Below, one piece after another: positions 39,942-49,780 of a DNA stretch of 64,000 bases. Position numbers and translations under genes: made by a program. Where the stretch lies: contig NZ_CP029357.1 in the NCBI RefSeq assembly GCF_003130795.1, forward strand, positions 428,501-492,500. Direction: 5' to 3'. The DNA comes from Azospirillum thermophilum (GTDB lineage Bacteria > Pseudomonadota > Alphaproteobacteria > Azospirillales > Azospirillaceae). Position 1 is the stretch's first letter. Each line of letters starts with the position of its first letter. Under the pieces are notes generated by a model. That model did no database searches. It had not been told where the DNA came from and saw nothing but the letters and a program-made list of their open reading frames with translations.

Positions 39942-41609
39942 ATGGTCACCGCCCCCACCCCGTCGCTCTCCCTTGCCGAACGGTATCTGAGGACGATCAA
40001 GCGCTCCCTCCTGAATGATTTCTACATCGAGCTGGAGGGCGTCCTTCATTATCTGCAGCTGTGCCGCCGGCAGGGGAGCGAACCCGATGTCGCGGTCCTG
40101 CACGACATCGCCGGCAAGCGCCCCGACATCCTGTCGCACCTGTCCGCGGCGCGCGACGACGGCAATCTCACCCATTGGCCGTCGGGGGACGGAGCGCCCT
40201 ACGATCCCCGCACCCTGTCCGAGCAGTCCCACACCATGATCGGGCGCAAGCGCCTGGATCACCTGCACGCCTGCCTCGACACCATCCTGGACCAGGCCAT
40301 CCCCGGCGACCTGATCGAAACCGGGGTCTGGCGGGGCGGGGCGACGATCTTCATGCGCGCGCATCTCGCCGCCCACGGGGTGAAGGATCGCAGGGTCTGG
40401 GTCGCCGATTCCTTCGTCGGTCTGCCCGAACCGTCGGTGAGCCAGGATGCCGGCCTGCAACTGAGCCGGCAGCACTATCCCTTCCTGGCCGTCGACGAGG
40501 CCCGTGTGCGTGGGCTGTTCGAGCGTTACGACCTGCTGGATGATCAGGTCCGCTTCCTGCCGGGCTGGTTTCGCGACACCTTGCCCGATGCGCCGATCAC
40601 GGAACTGGCACTGCTGCGCCTGGACGGCGACCTCTACGAATCGACGATGGACGCGCTTCTGGCACTCTACGACAAGGTGGCCCCCGGCGGCTTCGTCGTG
40701 GCGGACGATTACGGCGCGGTACCGGCCTGCCGCCAGGCGGTCGACGATTTCCGGGCCGAGCGAGGGATCGCCACACCGCTGGAGACGATCGACTGGACCG
40801 GCGTGGCCTGGCGCAAGGATGTGGAGGCTGCGCCGGCGGTCTGCGGGATGATCAGGGGGAACGGCGGCCGGAACTCCGGCTTCACCGTGATCCGCAGGCC
40901 CCCGCCGCCGCTGGACCAGTGCCGGTTCTACCACACCGCCGACCTGCCGGAGGGCACCATTCCGGGCGACTGGGATCTGCGCCCGAACGTGAACGCCTAT
41001 CTCGGCGGCGTCCCTCTGGAAGGCCGGAGCGTGCTGGAGATCGGGCCGGCCAGCGGTTTCCTGTCCTTCCACATGGAGCGCTCCGGCGCGTCGGTGACCG
41101 CCGTGGAACCGTCAATGGAGCGGTTGTGGGATGCCTTCCCGCTGCACGGCTTCGACATGGACGCGTGGCGTTCGGATTTCCTGGGCAACATCACGCAGGT
41201 GCGGAATTCCTTCTGGTACCTGCACCACCGCTACCGATCGACGGTCCGTCTGATCGAAACCGTGCCCGAATCCATTCCGGAGGCGGTCGGCGATTTCGAC
41301 ATCGGCCTTCTCGGGGCCATCCTGCTGCACGTCCGTTCGCCCTTCTCCATTCTGGAGAGTGTCGCGGCGCGCGTGCGCGACACGATGATCGTCACGGAGC
41401 TCTACGACATCGGCCTCGGCGAACTGCCGGTGATGCGGCTGATCCCCTGGCGCGAGGCGCCGGGCATCGACACATGGTGGTCCTTCTCCCCGAACTTCTT
41501 CATCAGGTCGCTGGAGTGCCTTGGGTTTCCGCATGCCGAGCTGAGCGTCCACCACCAGATCCAGGGAGACAGGCTGATCCCCATGTTCACCATCGTGGCG
41601 CGCCGGTGA
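39942..41609 (+). CDS. Fused TylF/MycF-like O-methyltransferase and second methyltransferase
   Basis: 555 aa with two catalytic domains. Residues 1-310 match TylF/MycF sugar O-methyltransferases: GDLIETGVWRGGATIFMRAH, RVWVADSFVGLPEPSV, LLRLDGDLYESTMDALLAL and GGFVVADDYGAVPACRQAV (metal-binding Asp pair). Residues 350-550 are a separate class I methyltransferase: SVLEIGPASGFLSFHMERSG, VTAVEPSM, DIGLLGAILLHVRSPFSIL. TylF acts on deoxysugars of macrolides, so glycan O-methylation is a reasonable guess. ATG at 39942 (MVTAPTPSLSLAERYLRTI) has GGAAGAAC upstream. Divergent from the methyltransferase at 38935. Confidence 0.82.
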   Translation: MVTAPTPSLSLAERYLRTIKRSLLNDFYIELEGVLHYLQLCRRQGSEPDVAVLHDIAGKRPDILSHLSAARDDGNLTHWPSGDGAPYDPRTLSEQSHTMIGRKRLDHLHACLDTILDQAIPGDLIETGVWRGGATIFMRAHLAAHGVKDRRVWVADSFVGLPEPSVSQDAGLQLSRQHYPFLAVDEARVRGLFERYDLLDDQVRFLPGWFRDTLPDAPITELALLRLDGDLYESTMDALLALYDKVAPGGFVVADDYGAVPACRQAVDDFRAERGIATPLETIDWTGVAWRKDVEAAPAVCGMIRGNGGRNSGFTVIRRPPPPLDQCRFYHTADLPEGTIPGDWDLRPNVNAYLGGVPLEGRSVLEIGPASGFLSFHMERSGASVTAVEPSMERLWDAFPLHGFDMDAWRSDFLGNITQVRNSFWYLHHRYRSTVRLIETVPESIPEAVGDFDIGLLGAILLHVRSPFSILESVAARVRDTMIVTELYDIGLGELPVMRLIPWREAPGIDTWWSFSPNFFIRSLECLGFPHAELSVHHQIQGDRLIPMFTIVARR

Positions 41610-41843
41610 CCTGGGGATCAGGCGGCCAGCGGCGCACCGGCGACCTCGGCCCGGGTCGGGCCAGGCTGCGAAGGCCCCGGGCTCGGGCCTTGCGGCCGTC
41701 AGAGGCCGCTTCGCGCGAAGAAGAACAGCTGGCTCCGCTACGCGACATGCGGCACGGCACGATCGAGCGGATCACGCTGACGCCCGGCCCGAAGCGCCGG
41801 CAGGCCTCTCGCGAAAAGGGACTGCCGGCTGCCGGACGGTGGA

Positions 41844-44320
41844 TTACGCGTCCTTCGGCGTGTCGAACACCGTGACCGCCGGAGGCGTGCCCTTGTAGAG
41901 CTCGACTTCGGCCAGACAGGTGTGCGCAGAGGTGGCCTGTCCCAGCTTGGAAGTCGGGATGTCCGGCGTCAGCACATTCGGATCGCCGTACTTGCACAGG
42001 GTGCCGGGCTTGCCGCCCTCGGCCGGATCGTACCAGGCGCCCTCCTGCAGTTCGATGACGCCCGGCCGGATGTCGTCCGAGACCACCGCGCCGGCCAGGC
42101 ACTGGCCACGGCCGTTGAAGACCCGCACGACGTCACCGGACTTGATGCCGCGGGCCGCAGCGTCGGCACTGTTGATGCGGCAGGGCTCACGACCGGCGAC
42201 GGCATACAGTTCCCTCACCTTCGTGCCGTTCAGCTGCGAGTGCAGACGGAACTGCGGGTGGCTGGAATTGACGTGCAGCGGATATTTCCGGTCCGCTTGG
42301 CCCAGCCATTCGCTGGGTTCGAGCCAGGTCGGGTGCGGCGGGCAGTCGGCGTAGCCCATCTTCTCGATGGCCTTGCAGTAGATCTCGATGCGCCCCGTCG
42401 CCGTCGGCAATGCGTTGATGACCGGGTCTTCACGGAAATCGGCATATTTGGTGCGCCGCACCGCCGTGTCCGGCGTCGAGAATTCGACCACGCCTGTCTT
42501 GTTCCAGAAGGTGTCGAAGTCCGGCATCGGGATCTTCTTGGCAGTCGCCTGCTTCAGCGCGTCCTCATAGATCTCGCGGACACGCTCCAGCTCCGACTTG
42601 CCTTCCGAGAATTCCGGCTCGACGCCCAGCCGCTTGGCAAGTTCGACGAAGATGTCGTAGTCGTTGCGCGATTCGAAGACCGGGTCGATCAGTTGCTTCA
42701 TCGCGACGACGGCCTTGCGTGCGACCACGCCCACCCGCTCGATGTCGTTGCGCTCGACGCTGGTGGTGGCCGGCAGCACGATGTCGGCATGCCGCGCGGT
42801 CGCCGTCCACTGGAAGTCCTGCACGATGAAGGTCTGGATCTTCGCCCAGGCCTGGACCATGCGGTTGCGGTCCTGATGATGGTGGAAGGGGTTGCCGCCC
42901 GCCCAATAGCAGAGCTTGATCTCCGGATAGACATGGGTGCCGCCGTTGTGCTGGTACGTCGTTCCCGGATTCAGCAGCATATCGACGACGCGGGCGCAGG
43001 GAATGCTGGTGGTGCCCTTTTCCTTCGGCCAGGGCTTGATCTCCTTGCGCTTGCCGATCTGCAGCGAACCGGCGAGACCCGGTGCGTTGGCGCTGGGCAC
43101 GCCGGCATTGTCCAGGTGGTAGCGCTGGCAGAATCCGCCGCCCGGCAGGCCGATCTGCCCGACCATGGCGGCCAGCGTCACGAAGGCCCACGGGAACTGC
43201 TCGCCATACTGCTGACGCTGCGGCGTCCAGCCGCTGACCAGCATCGACCGCCCCTTCGTCAGGCGGCGTGCGAGGTCGCGGATCGTGTCCGCCGGCAGCT
43301 CGCACAGGGAGGCGGCCCAGTCCGCGGTCTTCGGCGTGCCGTCCTTCTCGCCGCGCAGATACTGGGCGAACTGGTCGAAGCCGAAGGTGTAGTTCTCCAG
43401 GAACCCCTTGTCGTGGAGGTTCTCGACCAGCAGCGTGTGCGCCATGCCCAGCGCCAGGGCGACGTCGGAATGCGGCCGCACCGGCAGCCATTCCGCCCCG
43501 AGCATCTTACAGCCTTCGGTCCGCACCGGATCGATGAAGATGGCCTTCTTCCCGGCCTTCTTCATGGCTTCGAACCAGCCATACTCGCCATGGTCGGGAA
43601 TGGCCGCGGAGATCTGGTTGTTCTTCAGCGGGTCGCAGGCCCAGAAGACGATCAGGTCGGTGTTGTCGAGAATGGTCTGGTGGCTGGTCTGCGGCCCTTC
43701 GGCGTCGATCGAGCCCACCACATAGGGCATGATCGCTTCGATGCCGGCCTTCGAATAATTGCTGGACGACACCACGCTGCCGCCGGTCAGGTTCATCAGG
43801 CGCTTCAGCATGGTCTGCGGGTTGCCCACGCGGCCGATCGGACCCCAGCCGTAGGAACCGGTGTAGATGCCCCAGGGACCGAAGTCGGTCTGCACCCGCT
43901 TGATCTCGCCGGCGACGAGATCGAGCGCCTTCTCCCAGCTCACGCGGACGAAATCACCGGTGCCGCGGGTCTCCGGCGCGGCGCCCGGCCCCTTCTCCAG
44001 CCAGGCGCGGCGGACCATCGGATAGCGGATCCGCGTCGGCGAGTAGACCTGATCCCAGGCGCCGAGAAGCTGCGGGCTGGGGTGCGGGTCCTTCTCCCAC
44101 GGGCGCAGCGAGACGAAGCGGCCCTTCTCGATCCTGGCCCAGAAGGCGCCCCAGTGGGAGGCCTGGAGATACTCGCCATCCGCCACGGCCGCACTCGCGG
44201 ATGCCGCAAAGGCCTTCGGCAGCCCGAAGGGCATTCCGACAGGCCGCCGAGTGCCGCGGCTGCCGACGTCGTCTGCAGGAACCGGCGCCGGGAGATGCGC
44301 AGTGTGTCTTGTTCCGTCAT
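41844..44320 (-). CDS. torA: Trimethylamine N-oxide reductase, catalytic subunit (frameshifted in this sequence)
   Basis: About 826 aa. Periplasmic molybdenum (bis-MGD) enzyme that reduces TMAO, or S/N-oxides, as terminal electron acceptor. It begins with a Tat signal, ISRRRFLQTTSAAAALGGL. The mature protein has SHWGAFWARIEKGRFVSLRP, WGPIGRVGNPQTMLKRLMNL, the Mo-ligand serine in SSSNYSKAGIEA and no N-terminal Fe-S cysteines, as in TorA/DorA/DMSO reductases. The signal peptide frame is lost between 44229 and 44240; one extra base joins it to PFGLPKAFAASASAAVADGE. Last gene of torC-torD-torA. BisC-type specificity cannot be excluded. Confidence 0.9.
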
Positions 44321-44364
44321 GGGAGAGTTTCCTTTTCAGAAGGCTCGGTCGGAAGGCCGGCAGG

Positions 44365-44988
44365 TCAGGCGGCAAGGGCCGGCGTGCCGTCTTCAAGCAG
44401 GTTCGTGAGCACGGCCGCCAGCGGCGCGTAGAAGTCGGAACGGTCGAACCGGGCGCAGGCGCGGGCGAAGGCGGGGACCCATTCGATCAGACGCTCGCGC
44501 AAGGCCGGGGCAGGCCCGTTGGCGACGCCGGTGCCGGGATCCGGACGCATCAGCAGGGCCAGGGCCGACAGCTCGATGGCGACATGATCGGGCGGCTCGG
44601 CGAAGCCGTCCGCCGGCTTCAGCCCGCAGGCGGCGAGAAGCTCCGCCATGCTGTCCGCAGGCTCCTGGAACAGGCGCCCGGCGCCGCGATAGGCGGATTC
44701 GAAGGGGGGAGCGCCGGCGGCTCCGCCGATGCCGAGAAACAGCTGGCAGTAGCTGCTGTTGAGCAGCGAAACCGCCTCCTCGTCGGAACCCGGGGCGAGC
44801 ACCGCGGCCAGCGCGCGCCGGAGGCCGGTCGCGTAGAGCGGATCTGCGGCAAGAGCGTGGAGCGGCCCGAAGCTGCCGTGTCGGCGCAGGACGCGGATGT
44901 CCTCAAGTTCGAGAGGCGCTCCGAAGATGCCGGCAAGTTCGCCGCAGATGTCGGCGAGTTCGGCGGCGGAAAGGGACCGGGCTGACAT
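44365..44988 (-). CDS. torD: TorD-family molybdoenzyme chaperone
   Basis: 207-aa all-helical cytoplasmic chaperone. Family features are LLNSSYCQLFLGIGGAAGAP, PPFESAYRGAGRLFQEPAD, the EPPDHVAIELSALALL motif (normally E-P-x-D-H) and a C-terminal WVPAFARACARFDRSDFYAP. It would bind the TorA Tat signal and help insert the molybdenum cofactor before export. Located between torC and torA, 44 bases before the latter. In E. coli the order is torCAD; here it is torC-torD-torA. Confidence 0.9.
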   Translation of the reverse strand: MSARSLSAAELADICGELAGIFGAPLELEDIRVLRRHGSFGPLHALAADPLYATGLRRALAAVLAPGSDEEAVSLLNSSYCQLFLGIGGAAGAPPFESAYRGAGRLFQEPADSMAELLAACGLKPADGFAEPPDHVAIELSALALLMRPDPGTGVANGPAPALRERLIEWVPAFARACARFDRSDFYAPLAAVLTNLLEDGTPALAA

Positions 44989-45030
44989 GGCGTCTGTCTC
45001 CGTCTCGATGGGGGGTGGCGTGACCAGGGC

Positions 45031-46212
45031 TCAGGAGCCGTGCTTCGCCATGTCCTTCGCCTGGCGCTGGAGGTAGGACTGGAGGTACCGCACGTCTTCG
45101 GCGCTGAGCGCGGTGCTGTCCTTCATGTCCTTGATGATCCCGATCCACTGGTTGGCCGGGAAATGGTCGGCATGGGGCTGGCTGTGGCAGGAGCCGCAAG
45201 CCGCGCCGGCCATCTCCGCCCCGTAGGCATCGAGTGCCTTGCGGTCGGCGGTGAAGGCCGCGCTCTTCACCCAACCGGTCACGCTGGCCTGCTGCCAGGA
45301 CAGGCCCGTGTCGGGATCGCTTTCCGCCTCGCCCTGTATGGCGACGGTATCGGCCAGTTTCGGCGACATGGTGATCTGGAAGATGCGCCGGGCCTTGGCT
45401 GCCACCAGCAGGCGGCCGGCGCCTTCCTGCAGCCAGCCCTGGACCTCCACTCTGACGAAGTCGCCCTGACGCTCCAGCACCTTGGCCTCCGTCAGCGGGA
45501 AGACGGTGCCATCACCCTTTCCGGGGGTCCCGTCGGGCCGCTCGCTGTAGAGTTCGGTGCTCTCGAAGGCATAGAGCGTGCCGGCGGAGCCGCTTTTGGC
45601 CGGGGCTGCATCCTTCAGCTCGGCCAGCATCGCCCGGTAGCCGCTCGACATGTCGGGAAGCTTGTGGGCGATGCCCTTGTGACAGGTGATGCAGGTCTGT
45701 CCCTGCTCCATTCCCTTCGCCATGAGGCTCTGGGCCTTGGGGCGCTGCTTGTGGACGTCCATGGCGTCCCGGGAATGGCACGACCGGCATTCGCGCGAAT
45801 CCGTGGCCTCCATCTTGGCCCAGACGGTCTTCGCCATGTGCAGCCGGTTCTTCTCGAACTTCTCCGGCGTGTCGATGGTGCCGAGCACCGTGTGGTAGAC
45901 GTCCTTCGCCGCCGTGACCTTGGCGATCATCTTGTCGATGAAGGGCTTGGGCACATGGCAGTCGGAACAGATGGCGCGCACGCCCGACGCGTTCTTGAAA
46001 TGGGGGGAATTCTGATACTCCTGATAGACGGTCGCCTGCATCGAGTGGCAGGAAACGCAGAACTCCAGCGAGTTGGTCTTTTCGATGACGACCGAGAAGG
46101 TCCCCCACGCCGCCAAGGCGCCGCCGGCAGACAGCACTGCCACCGCAACCACCGTTCCGATGCCGACGGGCTTTCTCAGCCACTTCCGTAGTCGTGAGGT
46201 CCGACCAAACAT
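45031..46212 (-). CDS. torC: Pentaheme c-type cytochrome TorC
   Basis: 393 aa, anchored in the inner membrane by one N-terminal segment (VGIGTVVAVAVLSAGGALAA) and otherwise periplasmic. Five CXXCH heme sites are present: CVSCH, CSDCH, CRSCH and CITCH in the N-terminal NapC/NirT-like tetraheme domain, and CGSCH in the C-terminal monoheme domain. This 4+1 layout is the TorC pattern. It takes electrons from menaquinol or ubiquinol and passes them to TorA. First gene of the operon, divergent from torR, with TorR-box-like decamers upstream. Confidence 0.94.
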   Translation of the reverse strand: MFGRTSRLRKWLRKPVGIGTVVAVAVLSAGGALAAWGTFSVVIEKTNSLEFCVSCHSMQATVYQEYQNSPHFKNASGVRAICSDCHVPKPFIDKMIAKVTAAKDVYHTVLGTIDTPEKFEKNRLHMAKTVWAKMEATDSRECRSCHSRDAMDVHKQRPKAQSLMAKGMEQGQTCITCHKGIAHKLPDMSSGYRAMLAELKDAAPAKSGSAGTLYAFESTELYSERPDGTPGKGDGTVFPLTEAKVLERQGDFVRVEVQGWLQEGAGRLLVAAKARRIFQITMSPKLADTVAIQGEAESDPDTGLSWQQASVTGWVKSAAFTADRKALDAYGAEMAGAACGSCHSQPHADHFPANQWIGIIKDMKDSTALSAEDVRYLQSYLQRQAKDMAKHGS

Positions 46213-46294
46213 TTCGGCTCTCCTGTTCCGTCCGCCAATCGCGGAATCCTTGGATCAGGAGATATCCGGCTGGTATGAATACGCGTTCGTCAGG

Positions 46295-46315
46295 TTGCGA
46301 ACAGGATATTAACAG
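46295..46315 (-). promoter_or_regulatory. Tandem TorR-box-like decamers
   Basis: On the minus strand, reading toward torC, CTGTTAATAT (46315-46306) is followed one base later by CTGTTCGCAA (46304-46295). The E. coli TorR box is CTGTTCATAT; the first copy differs at one base and the second at four. They lie 83 bases upstream of torC and 30 bases from torR. Confidence 0.7.
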
Positions 46316-46344
46316 GACGATATGTCGCAGACGACCTGTCATGG

Positions 46345-47058
46345 ATGTTGAGTATGAATGATTTTCATCTCGTTGTTGTGGAAGATGAGCCGGTCGCCCG
46401 TGAAACCCTTGCCGGGTATCTTGAACGGGAGGGCTACCGGATCAGCGCCGTCGAGGATGCGCACGGTCTTCATGGCGTCCTCAACCGCGAACGGGTGGAT
46501 CTGGTTCTGCTGGACATCCGCCTGCCCGGCGAGGATGGGTTGAGCATCATCCGGGAACTGCGCAGCCGATCGGGTCTGCCGGTCATCTTCGTGACCAGCC
46601 GGTCGGACGAGATCGACCGCGTCCTCGGGCTGGAACTGGGGGCCGACGATTACATCACCAAGCCCTTCTCGCCGCGCGAACTGCTGGCCCGGGTCCGCAC
46701 CGTCCTGCGCCGTACCACGGACGGTTTCCGGCCGGAGCGGCACAACCTCACGCGGCGCTTCGCCAACTGGACCTTCGATCTGTCGCAGCGCACCCTGACC
46801 GCCGCCGACGGGCAGGAGGTCCGGCTCACCCGTGGCGAGTTCGAACTGCTCTCAGCGCTCGTCCGCCATCCCGGACAGGTGCTGTCGCGGGACGCCCTGC
46901 TGGACCAGATCAGCCACCGCGACGGACCGCCGAACGACCGTACGGTGGACGTCCTGATCGCGCGCCTGCGCCGGAAGATCGAAACCGATCCGGCCGACCC
47001 GCATCTGATCGTCACGGAACACGGGGTGGGCTATCGGTTCGCCGGGCCCGTTCGCTGA
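46345..47058 (+). CDS. torR: OmpR-family response regulator TorR
   Basis: 237 aa. Residues 1-120 are a receiver domain with the acidic pocket (VVEDEP), phospho-acceptor Asp in LVLLDIRLPGEDGL and the lysine in GADDYITKPFSPRELL. Residues 135-235 are a winged-helix DNA-binding domain (RLTRGEFELLSALVRHPGQV, NDRTVDVLIARLRRKIE). Divergent from torC and tail-to-tail with torS, so assigned as the TMAO-induced activator of torCDA. ATG 46345 and 46354 are both possible; the second gives MNDFHLVVVEDEP. The last 47 bases overlap torS on the other strand. Confidence 0.88.
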   Translation: MLSMNDFHLVVVEDEPVARETLAGYLEREGYRISAVEDAHGLHGVLNRERVDLVLLDIRLPGEDGLSIIRELRSRSGLPVIFVTSRSDEIDRVLGLELGADDYITKPFSPRELLARVRTVLRRTTDGFRPERHNLTRRFANWTFDLSQRTLTAADGQEVRLTRGEFELLSALVRHPGQVLSRDALLDQISHRDGPPNDRTVDVLIARLRRKIETDPADPHLIVTEHGVGYRFAGPVR

Positions 47059-49780
47059 GCACATCGGCCCAGGCATCGCGCAGCGCCGTCACGGCCAGCG
47101 GAACCTCCGCCGTGATCGCCTCGGCGCAGTCGCCAATGCGCTCCGGATGGTTGGCCGCCACCTGCTCCGCCTGAAGCGCCAATTGCGCCAGTTTCCGCAG
47201 CCCGACCTGACCGGCCGCCCCCTTCAGCCTGTGCACCGCGTCGCCGAACGCTCCGGCGTCGCCGATCCTGGCGGCGTCCGCCGCCTCAACGGACAGGACC
47301 GGAGCGGTCATCGCGAACAGTTCGACGATCCGGCCCGCATGCTCTTCGCCAAGATCGTTCGCGCGCTCTTCCAGCAGCGACAGGGGTGTCCCGCACGGTG
47401 TCTGTCCGGCCACCTCAAGGGCACCGATGGACTCCGCCAGCGCCCGTTCGATGTCTTGCCGACGGAACGGCTTCTCCAGATAGCCGGTCATGCCGGCGGC
47501 AAGGCAATGCTGCAGGCGGTCGGTCGCCACGTCGGCGGTGAGCGCCACGACGGGCACCTCGCGACGCGTCGCGTGCGGCAGGGCGCGGATGCTGCGCGTC
47601 AACCCGACGCCATCCAGACCCGGCATGGCGAGATCGGTGATCACGACGTCATAGTCGTTCTCCGCCGCCAGCTTCGCCGCGGTACACCCCTCCGCGGCAT
47701 GGGTGACGGTGTGCCCCATCCGCTCCAGCATCGCAACGGCAACGGCGGCGTTCACCTCGTTGTCCTCGGCCAGCAGGATCGACAGGCTGGGCAGCGGCTC
47801 GGCAATGGCGGTGGGGCCTTCGGCGGAGGGACCCGTTGCCGCTTCCGGAACCTCCAGAACGACCGTGAAGGTGCTGCCGCGGCCGGGAACGCTGGTCACG
47901 GCGATGCCGCCGCCCATCATTCCGACGATGCGCTTGCAGATGGCAAGGCCCAGTCCCGTGCCGCCGAAGCGCCGCGTGATCGACGAATCGCCCTGCGCGA
48001 AGGCGTCGAACACATGCTCGACCGCCTCCGGCGTCATGCCGATACCGGTGTCGCCGACCTTGAATTCCAGCCGAACCTGCCCCGGAGCGGCAGCATCCTC
48101 CAGGCGCCGGACGCACAGGGTCACGCAGCCGGCCTGCGTGAACTTCACCGCGTTGCTGACGAGATTGAGCAGAACCTGACCCAGCTTGGCCGGATCGCCG
48201 ATCAGCCAGCCGGGCAAGGGTGAATGCTCGCAATGGAAGGACAGCCCTTTGGCAGCGGCCTGGGGCCTCATGGTCGCGGTGACGGTCTGCAGGAGGTTCT
48301 CCGGGCTGAAGGGAATGGCTTCCAACTCCATCCGCCCGGCCTCGATCTTCGAGAAGTCGAGGACGTCGTTGAGGACGGCCAGCAGAAGGGAGCCGGACTT
48401 CGAGATCGCGTCGAGCCATTGCCTCTGCCGGTCCGACAGCGGGCTGTCCTCGAGCAGCTGGACCATGCCGAGAATGCCGTTCAGGGGGGTCCGCACCTCG
48501 TGGCTCATCGTGGCGAGGAAAGCGGTCTTGGCGCGGTTGAGCTCGTTCGCCCGCCTGATCTCGCCGTCCCGCGCCTCGTCGAGCAGGCGATGCAGATGCT
48601 GTGCCCGCAGCGCGCCGATCCGCAAATCCTCCAGCGCACCGGCCATCACACCGGTTTCGTCCGGATAACCGGTGGCGGGCACCGGTGCGTCGAACTCCTG
48701 CCGCGACAGCCGGCCGATGGTGGCGACCAGCGTCTTCATCGGCTGGGACAGTCGCCGACGCACCACGACGATGGACAGTCCGCCGAGCAGGAGGCTCGTG
48801 GCCGCCAGCCCGGCCATGCCCACCAGCATCAGGAAGGCCTCCGCCTTGCGCTCGTCGGCGCGCGCGATGGCAAGGTCGAGCGCATGCTCGCCGAGCGTCA
48901 GGATCGCGTCATAGGCGGAGACGCACAGTTGCGACCATTCGGCAGCCGGCATGGCCGGAGCCCCGGACCCGTTCAGGCCATGGAGGATCCCGTCCATCCG
49001 TGCCTGCACCGCCTCGGTGGCGAGACGGGCGGCCCGAACATCCTCGATCAGTTGAGCCGGTGCTCCGGGACGCCGCAGAATGGTCTCCAGATCCCGCCAG
49101 CGCGACGTATAGGCGCCGACATCCTCCCTCCAGGCCGCCAGTTGACCGCGGTCGAGCGGCACGTTGCGCTGGATGTTGGGCCGGAAGGTGGAGCATGGGC
49201 GTCCGTATCGTTCGCGGATGACGTAGGATGCCTGCCGCACCTGCACCAGTTCGGCGATGGCGGGGTCGAGCATCCGCACGGTGTTGCCGACTGCGATGGA
49301 GGCATCGTCGAGCCGCCCGACCACATCGAACATCGCCTGACGCCAGGGTTCCGCCGGGGCCATGTCACGGTCCGCCAGGGGATGCCGCAGCTGCTCCGCG
49401 ACCAGGACACGCGTGCGCTCGAGAGCGGCGTAGGATCGGCGGGCCGCTTCGAGCATCGAGCCCCCCTCCTCGATGCCGGTTTCGGCAATGGAGGCGAGCG
49501 CGGATCTGTAGAAGGCATCGACGGTCCGATAGGACTCATGGACCAGCGCGCGCGCATCCTCATGCGTCAGCACCGCCACGCCGGTCACGCCGACCTCATA
49601 GCGGATACCGGTCATCGACTGGAAAAGCACCCGGTCAGCACGGGTCAGGCCGACGATCCGCTGCGCGTCGAGATAGGCGAGCCATTCCTGTCCCGCCAAG
49701 AGAGTGGTGATCAGGCCCAACGCCAGAATGGATGTCCATTGCAGGGCGAGGACAAGCCGGGCCAGTGAGTGTCTGAACAC
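47012..49780 (-). CDS. torS: Hybrid sensor histidine kinase TorS
   Basis: 922-aa inner-membrane hybrid kinase. A membrane segment lies at about 13-31, then a helical periplasmic sensor of about 285 residues, a second segment at about 317-338 (MLVGMAGLAATSLLLGGLSI) and HAMP. The HisKA domain has SHEVRTPLNG (His near 426). The ATPase boxes are LVSNAVKFTQ, DTGIGM and GGTGLGLAICKRI. A receiver follows with VVITDLAMPGLDGV, then a C-terminal HPt with VHRLKGAAGQVG. This HK-REC-HPt order is that of TorS. No periplasmic TorT gene accompanies it. GTG start at 49780 with AAGGA upstream. Confidence 0.9.
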   Translation of the reverse strand: MFRHSLARLVLALQWTSILALGLITTLLAGQEWLAYLDAQRIVGLTRADRVLFQSMTGIRYEVGVTGVAVLTHEDARALVHESYRTVDAFYRSALASIAETGIEEGGSMLEAARRSYAALERTRVLVAEQLRHPLADRDMAPAEPWRQAMFDVVGRLDDASIAVGNTVRMLDPAIAELVQVRQASYVIRERYGRPCSTFRPNIQRNVPLDRGQLAAWREDVGAYTSRWRDLETILRRPGAPAQLIEDVRAARLATEAVQARMDGILHGLNGSGAPAMPAAEWSQLCVSAYDAILTLGEHALDLAIARADERKAEAFLMLVGMAGLAATSLLLGGLSIVVVRRRLSQPMKTLVATIGRLSRQEFDAPVPATGYPDETGVMAGALEDLRIGALRAQHLHRLLDEARDGEIRRANELNRAKTAFLATMSHEVRTPLNGILGMVQLLEDSPLSDRQRQWLDAISKSGSLLLAVLNDVLDFSKIEAGRMELEAIPFSPENLLQTVTATMRPQAAAKGLSFHCEHSPLPGWLIGDPAKLGQVLLNLVSNAVKFTQAGCVTLCVRRLEDAAAPGQVRLEFKVGDTGIGMTPEAVEHVFDAFAQGDSSITRRFGGTGLGLAICKRIVGMMGGGIAVTSVPGRGSTFTVVLEVPEAATGPSAEGPTAIAEPLPSLSILLAEDNEVNAAVAVAMLERMGHTVTHAAEGCTAAKLAAENDYDVVITDLAMPGLDGVGLTRSIRALPHATRREVPVVALTADVATDRLQHCLAAGMTGYLEKPFRRQDIERALAESIGALEVAGQTPCGTPLSLLEERANDLGEEHAGRIVELFAMTAPVLSVEAADAARIGDAGAFGDAVHRLKGAAGQVGLRKLAQLALQAEQVAANHPERIGDCAEAITAEVPLAVTALRDAWADVLSERARRTDSPPRVP

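Noticed and set aside
41610..41843. Possible recombination site or small RNA between the fused methyltransferase and torA
   Set aside because: Several GC-rich inverted segments exist, but nothing matches a known attC site, RNA family or T-tailed terminator.
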